64,000 bases of DNA from Eunapius fragilis. Its lineage: Eukaryota; Porifera; Demospongiae; Spongillida; Spongillidae. Of this stretch, positions 1 to 11,535 are shown in pieces. The stretch spans positions 2,909,267 to 2,973,266 of the forward strand of contig OY811973.1 in NCBI GenBank assembly GCA_963681505.1, read 5' to 3'. The notes beneath the pieces were generated by a model, which did not search any database, had not been told where the DNA came from, and saw only the letters and a list, made by a program, of their open reading frames with translations. A program made the position numbers and the translations under genes. Each line of letters starts with the position of its first letter. Position 1 is the first letter of the stretch.

Positions 1-30
1 TGAGATATGATTTGTCTTGATTGCTGCTAG

Positions 31-2379
31 AATCTTCTGCGGTGTAGTTGGTCTCCAGATGGCAGAAAGATAGCCAGTGGCTCAGCAGACAGGTAGGTAA
101 ACCTTTTTGGCCTGGAACCCATTCTAGGGTGGTGTGTAACTTGTTTAAAAAAAAAAGAAGTCAAAATTGATTATTTGAATTTCGACTTGAAAATCAGTTA
201 TTTACAACATAAAGTTGATTTAGGACTACAAATTTCACCTAGGCTTTTTTTTTTTCAAGTAGTAATACTAGCATTCCCATACGATGTAGAATGAAATAAT
301 TAGTGGAGTAATATTTTCAACATGTGTGTCTAAATATTGCTGCGTTGAAATACATATTAATAAGCATACATTTACAGAGCCTTTTTATGGGGGGGAGGGG
401 GAGGTTTATCTCCAAAGACTTATGTATCTTTAAATGTTTGAGTTGAAATTGAAACTGAGGATTGTTTGCTATGACAAAGAGCAGCCAAATCACTATGCCC
501 TGAACTGTGCAGGTTAACCCCTAACCCTAACCCTGAACTGTGCAGGTTAACCCCTAACCCTAACCCTGAACTGTGCAGGTTAACCCCTAACCCTAACCCT
601 AACCCTAACCCTAACCCTGAACTGTGCAGGTTTGTGTACGTGTGGGATGCCATGACCCAACAGCTTCAGTACAAGCTGCCAGGCCACAGGGGAAGCGTGA
701 ATGATGTGGACTTCCATCCCAACGAACCCATAAGTGAGTCCATGCTTCTCAAATGCTCTGGTCGTGGGCTAGTGTGTGTGTTACCCCTTTTTCATAAATG
801 TAATGTCAGCACTGTGTGTATATGTGTAGGTGTGTTATCAACCTTGCAGTGGTACTATATGTAGGTCTAACCATTATCATAATGGCTGTAACCTTGTAGT
901 GGTACTATGTACATAGGTCTAACCATTATGGCTGTAACCTTGCAGTGGTATACATAGGTCTAACCATTATGGCTGTAACCTTGCAGTGGTACTGTACGTA
1001 GGCCTTACCTTTATGGCTGTACTATGCTAGAATTGCAGCAATGCAAACGTGAATCATTAATGTACATGTAAAAATTAAATCAGTTTCGAGTACTTTTATG
1101 TTGAACGTGATATTTACATTAAGTGATTGCCTTCTGTAGTTAAGAAATAAAACTCAAGCAAACATTGTTTACAAGGTGGTGGACTGTGAAGGACTGATGG
1201 CACACGGTATACCTTCAGGGATAGGGACAAGGAAACCTTGACTCAACATACCATGTACACAACAGCTGCATACACTTAATGGCTTATTGGGGTATGCCCC
1301 CAATGGAGCCACCATACACTTAATGGGAGGTATGCCCCCCAATGGAGCTACCATACACTTAATAGGGGGTATGCCCCCCAATGGAGCCACCATACACTTA
1401 ATGGGGGGTATGCCCCCCAATGGAGCCACCATACACTTAATGGGGGGTATGCCCCCCAATGGAGCCACCATACACTTAATGGGGGGTATGCCCCCCAATG
1501 GAGCCACCTTGCACTTAATGGTGGGTATGCCCCCCAATGGAGCCACCATACACCGTGTGCCTCCACTGCATTTTGCCCTCAGACGCCTGCAGGGCTCCTT
1601 GGGCCCGCCCACACAATGGAGGCCCGTAGAGAGATAATCATAGGTTTATTAACAGTTAAGTCCACCACATGGACATCAAACTACCATTATGACTTAACTG
1701 ACAGCACAGCTACCAGGCAAAATGGGTACATTATTTATCAGTGCTGCTACCACAGTCCAAAACTTTATGATAAATAGAAATGTATAGAAGTTTAAATCAG
1801 TGGGTAGGCTTTGTTCTTTGTTATTTCCAACCTTTACTGCATTAAGGCCATGCAGATGTGTTGTGGCCTTGTTTTTGCTATTCAACTGTCAGATATTGGT
1901 TGAATATATTCACGTGTGCAACTTATGCTGCACTGCACTCATCTTCTCCTACTACCCTCCTTCCCTCATGTATCCCTCTCCTTCCCTCCTCCTTCCCTCA
2001 TTTATCCCCCTCCTTCCCTCATGTATCCCCCTCCTTCCCTCATGTATCCCCTTCCTTCCCTCATGTATCCCCCTCCTTCCCTCATGTATCCCCCTCCTTC
2101 CCTCATGTATCCCCCTCCTTCCCTCATGTATCCCCTTCCTTCCCTCATGTATCCCCTTCCTTCCCTCATGTATCCCCCTCCTTCCCTCATGTATCCCCTT
2201 CCCTCATGTATCCCCTTCCTTCCCTCATGTATCCCCCTCCTTCCCTCATGTATCCCCTTCCCTCATGTATCCCCCTCCTTCCCTCATGTATCCCCCTCCT
2301 TCCCTCATGTATCCCCCTTTCACCCACAGTACTCTCATGTTCAAGTGACAAGACCCTCTACCTTGGAGAGCTGCAATAA
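31..2379 (+). CDS. SNRNP40: U5 snRNP 40 kDa WD40 protein, C-terminal exons
   Basis: Three exons, 31-92, 630-733 and 2330-2379, join in phase and end in TAA. Together they encode the last WD repeats: NLLRCSWSPDGRKIASGSAD, then RFVYVWDAM...YKLPGHRGS...FHPNEPI, then ILSCSSDKTLYLGELQ. This matches the end of metazoan SNRNP40, a beta-propeller subunit of the U5 snRNP and spliceosome in the nucleus. Donors are GTAGGT (93) and GTGAGT (734); acceptors are TGTGCAG (629) and CCCACAG (2329). The 5' part of the gene lies outside the window. An AATAAA at 2375-2380 overlaps the stop codon, so poly(A) addition may use this or a later signal. Both introns are packed with tandem repeats. Family identity is from recognised motifs; confidence is high. 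Confidence 0.9.
495..629 (+). repeat. Telomere-like CCCTAA array mixed with duplicated 3' splice sites
   Basis: Units of 33 bp join CTGAACTGTGCAGGTTAACC to CCCTAA repeats. AG dinucleotides fall at 511-512, 544-545, 577-578 and the probable true acceptor 628-629. Spacings are 33, 33 and 51 bp; the last equals 33 plus three extra hexamers. The array is interstitial, inside an intron of SNRNP40, and ends exactly at the exon. Confidence 0.9.
845..1018 (+). repeat. Approx. 50-bp imperfect tandem repeat in SNRNP40 intron
   Basis: About four diverged copies of a unit containing CTTGCAGTGGTACTATATG, GTAGGTCTAACCATTAT and AATGGCTGTAAC. No coding potential was seen. Confidence 0.75.
1265..1552 (+). 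repeat. 39-bp minisatellite with internal GGGGGG/CCCCCC dyad
   Basis: About seven copies of a 39-bp unit (CACTTAATGGGGGG, TATG, CCCCCCAATGGAGCC). Each unit contains the dyad GGGGGG-TATG-CCCCCC. The unit length is a multiple of three, so long ORFs appear on both strands; these are artefacts of the repeat. Confidence 0.9.
1955..2325 (+). repeat. 21-bp pyrimidine-rich minisatellite abutting the last SNRNP40 acceptor
   Basis: About 17 copies of a 21-bp unit, CCCCCTCCTTCCCTCATGTAT, a few of them shortened. The array stops a few bases before the acceptor CACCCACAG of the terminal exon, so it forms a greatly extended polypyrimidine tract. The ORFs across it (PSCIPLL-type repeats) are artefacts. Confidence 0.9.
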
Positions 2380-2589
2380 ACAGTGTCCCCTTGTCTTTTC
2401 ACCGGTGGTACTTGCTCTCTTCCTTGTGTAATAATTTACTGTTCAATCTGTTTCCTGCACATTCTTTATAAAGACACCCAAGTTTACACTTCAGAGCCAT
2501 CGCTGTGTACCATAACCATATATACATGTGCCGATTAATTAATGCTCTGTGAGCATGAGCCAGTGATCGATTGTTTTATTATTGATCAT

Positions 2590-2621
2590 TGATCATGTGG
2601 AACATCTGTTCCACATGATCA
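2590..2621. repeat. Perfect hairpin, 15-bp arms
   Basis: TGATCATGTGGAACA, then TC, then the exact reverse complement. It lies about 210 bp downstream of the SNRNP40 stop. Its function is unknown. Confidence 0.8.
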
Positions 2622-3044
2622 AAATTTTTAAAGAACGCATCATATGTTGTTTCAGTCCAAAGTTAATTAATGTGGACCAGGTTAAGTGCAGGTACTAGCA
2701 TAGATACTTTAGTACACCTGGCCTGAAGGCGTATTCTCGTGCCCACACCCAAGTACGTCACAGCTGCGGATGGATTACATCACCGCTACGCTGTCGCAAT
2801 ATCACTAGGCAACCGCTGCGTTTATCGCACACATCAGATCTTTCATGCAAATCGCATGCCTTCTCACATAGCAGTATGGCGGGAAGCATTTGGGCTTGAT
2901 GAAGCCACTCTCAAGCCCGTCACTTTGTTAACGGAGACAGTCGATGTACTAGTAAAGCATCTATGGTAGCACCTGCACTTAACCTGCACATTTCACTTAA
3001 GTTAGTATTCCTGGCCTCATTCTGAACGATGGGCGATAAATGCG

Positions 3045-3147
3045 TAGCCTCGTACCCAGATCCTAGTACGTCACAGCTGCGGATGGATTATAATTATAAC
3101 ATCACCGCTAGCTGTGACGTACTTGGGTCTGGGTACGAGACTAATAA
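3045..3147. mobile_element. Small MITE with CTCGTACCCAGA termini
   Basis: A near-palindromic element starts CTCGTACCCAGATC, TAGTACGTCACAGCT and ends AGCTGTGACGTACT, TGGGTCTGGGTACGAG. Related sequence occurs at about 2733-2830, 3410-3430 and 50367-50512. No target duplication could be defined. Confidence 0.7.
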
Positions 3148-3794
3148 ATGCGCTCTATGTGGTAGGGTCATAACACCAGGAAAGCTGCTAGAAAGAGGGC
3201 TCCAAATAGATTGTTTCTGGACAATCTCAAATTTATATACTTATACAAGAAGACGAAGTAGAGTGTCACCCCGAAAAGATTACGAGGAAGTGCTTGGATG
3301 ACAATGTTTCCGAAACTACTTCTGTTCTGGAACCTACTGGAGGCTGCAATGGATATTATGCACACTTTATAATATACACCACGTGAGCTGAATAACGTAG
3401 CACGTGGGTGTCTCGTACCCAGACCCAATTTCACAGCAGCCGGGTGTTATAATTAATGTTATTTATACAAGTTTTTCTCATTCTTAGACAGTCGTTCAAA
3501 AGACCAAAACTCTTGCATTGGCTACTCCGTTTGCAATCTTATACATGCAGAAAATTTTGGACGAACAGGCGATTAATAGACAGGGCTGTTCACATGCATA
3601 TTACGTCATGCATATGATTGTGGTGGGGGGGGGGGGGGGGGTGGGTTGGTGGGGTGGAGATGTTCTGTATGCACTAATAATTTGTGACATTTATGAGTAT
3701 AGAATGGTACTGCATGACGCCATATACATTAACGCAGTGCATTCATGCAATAATATCAAAATATAATGCATGTACGTTGTAACTATATATAGCT
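3148..3794. other. Intergenic, no gene seen
   Basis: The stretch contains a half copy of the preceding MITE end (about 3410-3430) and a 17-base-class G run near 3626-3645. Short ORFs here have no recognisable features. Confidence 0.5.
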
Positions 3795-4207
3795 CTAGCC
3801 AGTACAACTGCAGCCTGTGACCGTCGCATTGTCAAGCGTCACTATGGAGATCACCCCCTTCTCATCTTTGACGTAACTGGCGGCTATGTAACTGGAAGGC
3901 ACACAGCGCACAGGCGGATAAAAATTGCGTTCATCGTTCTTCCTGCTTCTTAGGAAATAGAGATAAGTCGCGTGTCGGGTAGTGTATCGAGACGTCGTGC
4001 TGCTGCTCGGGACGAGGCATGCACCATCGCAAATGTTGAAATCGAACTTGGTGTCACTGATGATGCTCCTCGTGTCGATTCGGACATCCGCGAAATCGAC
4101 CTGCATGTGCATGGATGTACGTAAAAATAAATAAATTAATGAAAGAATTCAGTGTATGCGTGTGACTACGGAGCCGTGCATGCATATAGGGATGGCCATG
4201 TTATATA

Positions 4208-4288
<81 letters not shown>

Positions 4289-4359
4289 ATGTGTGCGTGT
4301 GTGTGCGTATGTAGAGTGTGTGTGTCCATGTGTGTGTGCATGTGTGTGTGTATGTGTGT

Positions 4360-4424
<65 letters not shown>

Positions 4425-5774
4425 CGTGCGGCAACTTTACCTGCAAGGGCATTAACTGACACTCGTGATCACTTTGCCGTTCCTCGCTCCTTTGCGCTCT
4501 TATCTTTTGTGGAAAGCCTCTGAAGACGGCCGACATAGAGTAAGCGTCGATGTTACGTGCTGGATGATTGTCGGTGAGGAATGCCATCAGCACGGGGTCT
4601 CTCTGCCCTTTCGCACATGGGGCGACGAATCCAAGCCATGCGGAGCTGCATCCAATAGGAGCCGATAAAGTCAAACGTTGGACTCCACCGATCTTGCTTC
4701 GGATCCACATTTTGTACAGGTCGGTAATGTTTTCAAAGGTTACCCAGCCGTCTTTTTTCAAGTCATCGATCCGAAGGGTCGCGCTACTACGCAAGCGGGT
4801 GACTTTACCGTCAGCCGCAACGGCGTTGAGTTGAACGGTGACAGATGACGTATCACACCCGCTGTTTTTCAAGGCTCGAACGTTTTGATCCGTTATCCTT
4901 TCCTTGTATACCTGAACTTGGACCGTCACCGTGCTCTCATTTCCCGCCATGGAAATGAGCGCCGTGATATTGAAACTTACTTCCGTGTCCCTCGCGTTTC
5001 CACTTGTTTGTACTATATTATATATATGCACGAATTATAGAGATAATTGTACGTCATACTAAATACTGAAATAATAGCATGCATAAAGCGGCATACGTAC
5101 ATACATGCAAATACGAACAAGTGTATAATATTATAAATCATAAATATGGCAGCGAAACGGGACCTATATATAGCGCATATTATAAAAATTTTCCTAAATT
5201 AAAATATACGCGTATAATTCAACATTTAGGTCCAAGATGGATAGACTAATTTCCAGTGCGTAAGAAAGAAGTTGTAGAGGGTATAAATGTTTCTTAGAAA
5301 TAATTCGAAAACTTGAAAAAACATGCGCTAGGTCCCTTTTCGCTGCCACGACCGCAATTAAGCTATATATACAGCTGCGCGTACGTCCGTCATGCAATGC
5401 CGGTCTGCGACATGCCCATGATGTACATTATAACTTGATGTGCGCTATAACTATTCCTAGCTTATATCCTCGCGAGCTACACACATGCGCATGCACGCTG
5501 TATACCATTCATGCATGCACTAGCGTTTTGTGTTCACTTGTGCGCGCTACTCACCATTGCCTAGCAAACTCCGTACCAAGTTTGCCTCCACTCCATAACA
5601 TCGAAATGGGGAACCTCCTTTTACGCACTCGTATAACGCCATTACAGGTTCTCCATATTTCGAGCCGTCGGCAATCGAGGTGTAGTTGCCGGGCGCTCTC
5701 AGCGGAACCATTTGCACTTCCCTGCACACAAGGCAAAGTATAAGTGCGAACACCGTAGCGCATGATCTGCACAT
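3795..5774 (-). CDS. TGF-beta superfamily ligand precursor, three exons, complete
   Basis: Exons on the - strand: 5774-5555, 5012-4441 and 4100-3795 join in phase (1, then 0) to give 365 aa. Residues 1-20 look like a signal peptide (MCRSCATVFALILCLV). A prodomain follows, ending in APCAKGQRDPVLMAF, as in the family. RAQR at about 245-248 is a furin-type site, giving a mature chain of about 117 aa. The mature part shows HEC, VDFADV, FNICDGAC, RCVPSSYI and a C-terminal GCSC, the cystine-knot layout of secreted TGF-beta/BMP-type ligands that act on serine/threonine kinase receptors. It has six mature cysteines; the cysteine that normally forms the inter-chain bond (first of the CC pair before VP) is Arg. 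Donors GTGAGT and GTAAAG and acceptors ATATAG and ATGCAG fit. A TATATATA near 5812-5820 could be the TATA box. The subfamily cannot be assigned. Confidence 0.88.
4207..4428. repeat. (GT)n microsatellite in TGF-beta ligand intron 2
   Basis: About 220 bp of nearly pure GT/AC with small interruptions, ending in GCGCGCGCG about 10 bp from the donor of exon 2. ORFs reading Cys-Val or His-Thr repeats across it are artefacts. Confidence 0.95.
5147..5348. mobile_element. Non-autonomous inverted-repeat element, GGGACCTA family
   Basis: Termini TGGCAGCGAAACGGGACCTA and, inverted, GCGCTAGGTCCCTTTTCGCTGCCA. The body shares GATGGA-AGACTAATTTCCAG, GTAAGAAAGAAGTTGTAGAGG and TTTCTTAGAA with copies near 6192-6403, 9377-9612 and the split copy at 32698-35374. 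It has no coding capacity. The element lies in intron 1 of the TGF-beta gene. Confidence 0.8.
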
Positions 5775-7130
5775 TGCTGACGCGGATATAGTGCCACTCC
5801 TGATATGATGTTATATATACGCAAATGCGTGCGTCTTTTATACTCGGAACATTTACCCACATCAGCCACATGTATGTACGGGCGCGGCATATATAGAGCC
5901 AGCGAGGCGTCGGCACTCGGCAAACATAAGCCGGACTGATTGGCTAATTGAATCATAAATATTATATTGAATGCATTAGACGGGCACGCGCAGTCAGGCG
6001 TGTGTAAAGCTAGCCGTGCTAGCGCCGCGCAGTTGGCCAGATCATATACATACATGCACACACATACATACAAGCTTGACTATCAGTATCAGACAGAATG
6101 GCGGTAAAGATACAATTACAACAGTGCATGGCATAGAATGTTCTAGCAGTCCAAAGGCCAGAGATTACAAAACAGTATGCATGGGATTGTTGTTGCAGCG
6201 AAACAACTTGAAGGGACCTAACGAGATATTATAAAGTTTTCCAGGAAGGAGCATCAAAGTCGACGCAATTGTATACTAAAAATTCAGACCACTGTAACTC
6301 CATGATGGACAGACTAATTTCCAGCACGTAAGAAAAACAGTTGTAGAGGACATAGGTGTCTCTTAGAATATCAGTAGAAAACTTGAAAAATATGCATGCT
6401 TCAATCCCATTATATATTATAATTATTACGATTATATGGTTACACCATCTAATTAAAAAAATGAATACAATACATCAAGCGGTATACATATCACGCATGA
6501 TAACAGCTCACCTATAGCTATATAGTGCTATATATAGATGTATAAATGAAAGAACAAAAAACAAAGTTCATGAACTAAGGGAATATTTACCCTCTGCATA
6601 TAAGGAATGTACGATATGATGAAGCCATTAATTAAAAATGGGATACATGGGACAGCCGAAAGTCGGATCACTTATCTCTTCGTCGCGATTGAACGATGTA
6701 TCACAAAGAAGAACATTTGTTGCTTTGTTCCGAGTCATATAAGACTGCGCTTTTAAAGAACAGAATGCAATACCCAATTCAATGTAACAATATATGTTTA
6801 TACAGACGGCTAGCTAAGCGGCGTCTTAATTTATAAAAGGGTGACTGCATGAGTCTAGGTACAAAACCATCATGCATGCCAGCATGCACTTGTATCCTAT
6901 GTTGCGCGCCATTCACTGCACATAGCAAACGGCATGGTTACTGGGTGTAAAATCATCCAACGTATGAACATATAGTTCTTCATGCGCAATATATCTGATT
7001 CAGTAAAGCCGGGTACCTAGTGTAAAATTTTAGTTTACAACTCTAGCTCAATCAGCAAAGACGGATTAAAAATATGCCATGCATCCCATTCACAAACAAA
7101 CAAACACACCATGTTATTTGTATTTTATTA
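5775..7130. other. Upstream/intergenic DNA, no gene seen
   Basis: This holds the probable promoter side of the TGF-beta ligand gene (- strand) and a second GGGACCTA-family element at about 6192-6403. At about 6655-6750 lies sequence resembling the 5' part of the hairpin-ended element (CGGATCACTTATCTCTTCGTCGCGAT). Short ORFs look random. Confidence 0.5.
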
Positions 7131-7133
7131 ATT

Positions 7134-7136
7134 TGT

Positions 7137-7168
<32 letters not shown>

Positions 7169-7169
7169 T

Positions 7170-7249
<80 letters not shown>
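7134..7249. repeat. (GT)n microsatellite
   Basis: About 115 bp of GT with scattered GTTT interruptions. Overlapping ORFs are artefacts. Confidence 0.95.
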
Positions 7250-7250
<1 letters not shown>

Positions 7251-9112
7251 TTACGATGTTTACGTTCTTGTATACATGCCATGCGCCTAAGTGTAGTTAC
7301 TGCACTATATGTGTACGCCAGATAAAGCAGCGCACACTGTCCCCTGGGGATTTCTCGTTCAATCCAGCTAGCATATCGACCTAACCGGATTAGCATGTTG
7401 TCACATAATAATGCCCATACTTGTTGGATGTTCCAGACATAAACACCTGCTTGGTGTACATGATCTAGTTTGTTTACGACCTGATAATCAGTGACTTAAC
7501 AGACATGAGTATATGGGGTTTCTGGGAAAGGGAATCTAAAGCCATATAATATTATTGTATTTAGGAAGCCGGAAGTTGACGCCCTTATGCAATGTACTAC
7601 ATAGTTAAAAATTAAGGCGATTGTAACGCCATGCAGGGGTCAGCGTGGTCAGTGTGTGCACGAGAAAGAAGCTGGAAAACACCTGGAGGTGGGTACATTA
7701 ACCGACAAACAAACGAAATAGTTCTGTTTATGCATTTCTTTTGGCGTGTGCCAGAAAGAAAACGACCGCAAGACAAATGCAACAAGCATCTTGTTCCTCA
7801 AGACAAAAAGCACTTGATACATAGCATAAAATTATTATGAAGTTATAAATTAAGGTAGTAGTACCCATAACGTGGTTTTTTTGGAAAAAAAGTTGGTAAG
7901 ATCCACCTTATTGTTTAAGATATGCCACCTTGATATCATTTGGATAAGTAACGTATTTAACCGAGCGCAATGCCTTAAACTTTGGCATCCGCCATCTTGT
8001 AATTCGCGCACGCATGCGCAGTTTGAGTCCGCCATGTATTTTGGGGTCTGAATTATTAAAATACGTCATCAACAATTGGTAGTTCTGTTCAAGTACCGTA
8101 TATAATTCGGAGAGAATCCACCTTATTCTTTAAGCTATGCCACCTTGATAGCATTTCAATAACGCGCAGAAACACTAGCACCGCTTGTTTTACGAGCACC
8201 TTGAAATACGAACGGTAAAAACTCTTTTTCCTGCACATTCAGGACAACAGACCTTATGATCAAGTGCTGAGCATATTATTACGATAGGAGCTAAGCACCA
8301 AGAAGAGCGTACGTGTTGGAAAATATCTTGTCCTTGTTTTCAAAATAAGTTACTTTTTTCTAAATAGCCGAAAACCGAAAATCTATCTATTAATAACATT
8401 TCAATTTCAAGGTACAAATATGGCGTCCAGGGATGCGTAACTTTGTAAAAAATTGCTGTACATTTGTGGAAAAGGGTAGTAACGTTATCGATGCACCAAA
8501 AGGACAATTAAGTAATGAAGAACGTGTAATCACGATAAAGTAGCTGTTCTGGAATGCCCAGCATGAGTAATCCATGAGTAGCCTAATTAGTTCACCCTGA
8601 AACGATGGTTAGTATAAGCTTTGGCACAAACCTACTGCTCCGTTTCGAAACGAATGCACCAAACGAAAGAAGATATTATTTCATATTTATCCTCCAAATT
8701 TGGTGATTTTTAAGCACTACAGTTTTCAACAAACCAATTATAAAGTTTTGTTCTTAGAATATTTGTACTATTTTTACTGCTCATCTAATAACTGTCAAAA
8801 TGATACGGTCCTCTAAGATGCTCACAGGCTACAAGCTAGTATGATTTTTTTTTCAAATTCCAGGAGGGTACCCTATCACCTTAACGTTTGAAACATTATA
8901 ACTTCCGAACGGTACACGCTACTGGCTTTCTATTTTCATCACTTTATACAACACCACTTCTTTACGAAGGTATAGATTTTGGTGTCTAGCACTAGCTTTA
9001 CTTGTGCCAACCCGACACCCCACGTGGTTCAAACCCACCTCGGTAGGAGTAATCAAGTCGTTTCATATTCGGTTTAAAGGTAGAGGGGTTCTTTAGCTAT
9101 TGGTTTGTAATT
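7250..9112. other. Gene-poor intergenic DNA
   Basis: No convincing coding region. AT-rich unique-looking sequence with a partial repeat (AGATCCACCTTATTGTTTAAG at about 7900-7930 and a similar stretch at about 8115-8150), suggesting old repeat debris. Confidence 0.45.
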
Positions 9113-9294
9113 TATACCTTATCCGTACGAAGATAGCTGTGCTAAGTGTGTGCACATTTTCCCGCTCGTTTCGCGCCAATGATTTGGGCAAAACGCGTCC
9201 ATTCAATGTATGTATGGGTAGCGGGTGCCTATTGAATTGGCGCGAATGTGCGCGCACTTAGCACAGACATATCTTTGTAATGGATAAGGTAAAA
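9113..9294. repeat. Imperfect inverted repeat (foldback)
   Basis: The left arm TACCTTATCC...GCTGTGCTAAGTGTGTGCACA pairs with the right arm ending TGTGCGCGCACTTAGCACAG...GGATAAGGTA. The same terminal words (TAATGGATAA, AAAATTAACGAACA) recur at 12370-12405. Confidence 0.7.
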
Positions 9295-9376
9295 ATTAAC
9301 GAACACAATAAATCAAAACTAAAGGACCTCCTCTATGTTCTGAAGTTATGGCGATTCAAACCTGAATCATTATTCT

Positions 9377-9612
9377 ATGGGGTCGAGGCAGCGTAAAGGG
9401 ACCTAGCGCATATTGCCGGGAAGGAGCATCATGCAAAATTGTCGCGTGCAATTAACGTATACCGGTACGCGTAATTAAAAATTCAGGCCACTGTAGCTCC
9501 ATGATGGACAGAATAATTTTCTGTGCGGTAAGAAAGAGGACATAGGTGTCTCTTAGAATATGACATGATTTTAAAACTTAAAACAATACCCCTTTCGCTG
9601 CCTCGATCCCAT
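9377..9612. mobile_element. GGGACCTA-family MITE, uninterrupted copy
   Basis: Termini GGGTCGAGGCAGCG and, inverted, CGCTGCCTCGATCCC. It is the uninterrupted counterpart of the copy split by the hairpin-ended element at 32861-35296. Confidence 0.75.
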
Positions 9613-10042
9613 ATAATTATATATGCCGGGTGTCATTTTCTCGGAACTGTTCCATAAACCTACCTATCTCAGGAAAATCCCACATGGCACATGCATGTGG
9701 TGCCTCCAGTTCGAAGCTGGTAATATAAGTACATATTGAGGAGTACTGCGCATGATGACAGCAGAGCTCCTGCACAGGATTAATAACACCGACACGACGC
9801 CACGTGTAACGACATGCATGCAATTAATATCAATATCGTTACTGAAATCCGCTATCCGTCTCAGCATACCAATTAAATACGTGACACAACATAGACCATG
9901 GCTAGTTCAGTCGTATAACATACACTATGGTCGTGCATACACGCATAATCGCTGTTATTACATTCATCACTGAAACCACACATTTGATACATTGTAGTTC
10001 AAGCTTGGTTGCAAGTATACCTTTATAATGAGCATGCGTCCC

Positions 10043-11535
10043 TCAAAGATATGCAGAGTCGGCTGCAATATGCAGTAGTTCAAAGAAAGTTTGCTGTTCC
10101 GTAGGAATTGTTGAAATAGTAAAGACACACGCATCGTTGGTATTGTCCACAACAGTTAGCATTTCGTAAGGATGTTTTGCACGCAATACTATGCGCAGTT
10201 CATTTCTATTCCAATGTTGGAGTATTTCACGAACATCTGGCTTCACAGGCTTCACTTTTGAACCATCCGCTTGTAGTGCCATTCCATTCTTTATGGATAT
10301 TATCATAAATCCTCCAGCCTTGAGGCCGCTCAGGTAGTTAATATACCACTGTTGGTATTCAGACATTGCCTTATCAAGAGGATTAAATTCCACACTTGTT
10401 CCATCTGGTGCAAGTTCCAACACTGCACTGTTATGTACACTTCTGATGTAGACTGGCACCATGGACTGAAACAATAACAAAAAAAACACATTCAATCATG
10501 TATACGTAATTAGATGTAATATGTATTTCTATTTCAATAAACGTTTTGGATTACATATAAATCATTGATGTAAATGAAGGGCTGATGAACCCAAGAACCA
10601 ATTAAGGAATTGTACAGTTAGGTCACATACCTTAAGCTGGAGTAACTGCATTTCATTATCTGCTTCTTTGATGCTCAGTACCAATTTGTTTTGGTCACTT
10701 GGACTAATAACATATCCTTCAAACTTAACAGATTCTATATATCCTTCATCACATTTCCATAGCTGGTTGTCCTCACCAGTAAACTTCCTCATAACAAGTT
10801 TTGTATTCTCTAATGAGCTACAATTCTGAGTAGCATTATCACATGTTATCACAAGGCAGTTTCTAGACATTGAAACAATCAGAAATACTCCATCTATCCT
10901 GTAGTCTAGCATCCAGTCATGGCTGTGAGTGGTGAGATCATCAAAAGGACACAGAAAGACTTCAGACCCTTCTTCAGTTTCTTCGACGCTGATGCATTTG
11001 GTGGTCACAAGAAAGCCAGTTGCACGATGCAAGATCTGGGATACATTTATTAACTGCACATGTAAGAAAAGAATCTTGTTAAAATGTCCATATTCTTGTA
11101 AAGATTCATAGGGTGAGAGTTGGGGACTGTGGTTAACTAGGTTAGGTCTTGGGTGATATTTGGTATAGGAATACATAAATTAATACAGGGAAAAAATCTT
11201 ACAACTTTTTCCACTGCACATTCATCTATGTATTTCTGAGCATCATCAGCACCATCATAATGAACGGAAAGTAGTGTATCATTGTGACAATCAGCACCAA
11301 GACAGCCATGGCTCTTCTTAGATACTATGAAGTTCCTTTCCCTCCTCCAGAATTGGTAGCCATCACATTCAGAGGTGTCTTCCTGTGAAAACAATCTATT
11401 GTCTTTATGACACTGCAGCACCATGCCATTTACAGCTGCAATCTTGAAACTTCCATCTGGTTGTGGGTTTAGCAGGTACAAGTGATTTTCCTGAAGTAGA
11501 GACTTGTTCTCAATGTCATGGAGCATCACATTTTT
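10043..11535 (-). CDS. Beta-trefoil (ricin-B-like) repeat protein, 5'-truncated copy A
   Basis: Three exons, 11535-11203 (111 codons), 11053-10631 (141) and 10465-10043 (141 including TGA), all in phase 0. Each holds QxW-like motifs of the ricin-B/beta-trefoil fold: HLYLL and YQFWRRE; HDWMLD and DNQLWKCD; YQQWYIN and LQHWNRN. Beta-trefoil domains of this kind commonly bind sugars; no ligand can be deduced. Reading frames are intact and about 95% like copy B by eye, but the two upstream trefoil exons of copy B have no counterpart here, and no start codon or signal peptide was found. It is either an expressed fragment using an unseen first exon, or a recent duplicated pseudogene. Donors GTAAGA and GTATGT and acceptors GTGCAG and TTTCAG are good. 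Confidence 0.7.

Noticed and set aside
495..629. A chromosome end (telomere)
   Set aside because: CCCTAA units are short, mixed with intron sequence and flanked by exons of one gene, so they are interstitial.
1169..1637. ORFs of 72-147 codons on both strands
   Set aside because: They read through the 39-bp minisatellite, whose length is a multiple of three; no natural protein features.
1800..2431. Three overlapping ORFs of about 170-180 codons
   Set aside because: They are frames through the 21-bp repeat; the only coding sequence here is the 2330-2379 exon.
4152..4523. Cys-Val and His-Thr repeat proteins
   Set aside because: Artefacts of the (GT)n microsatellite.
5551..6073. ORFs of 121 and 124 codons overlapping the first TGF-beta exon
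   Set aside because: They are out of frame with the exon that has a signal peptide and in-phase splice join, and show no domain.
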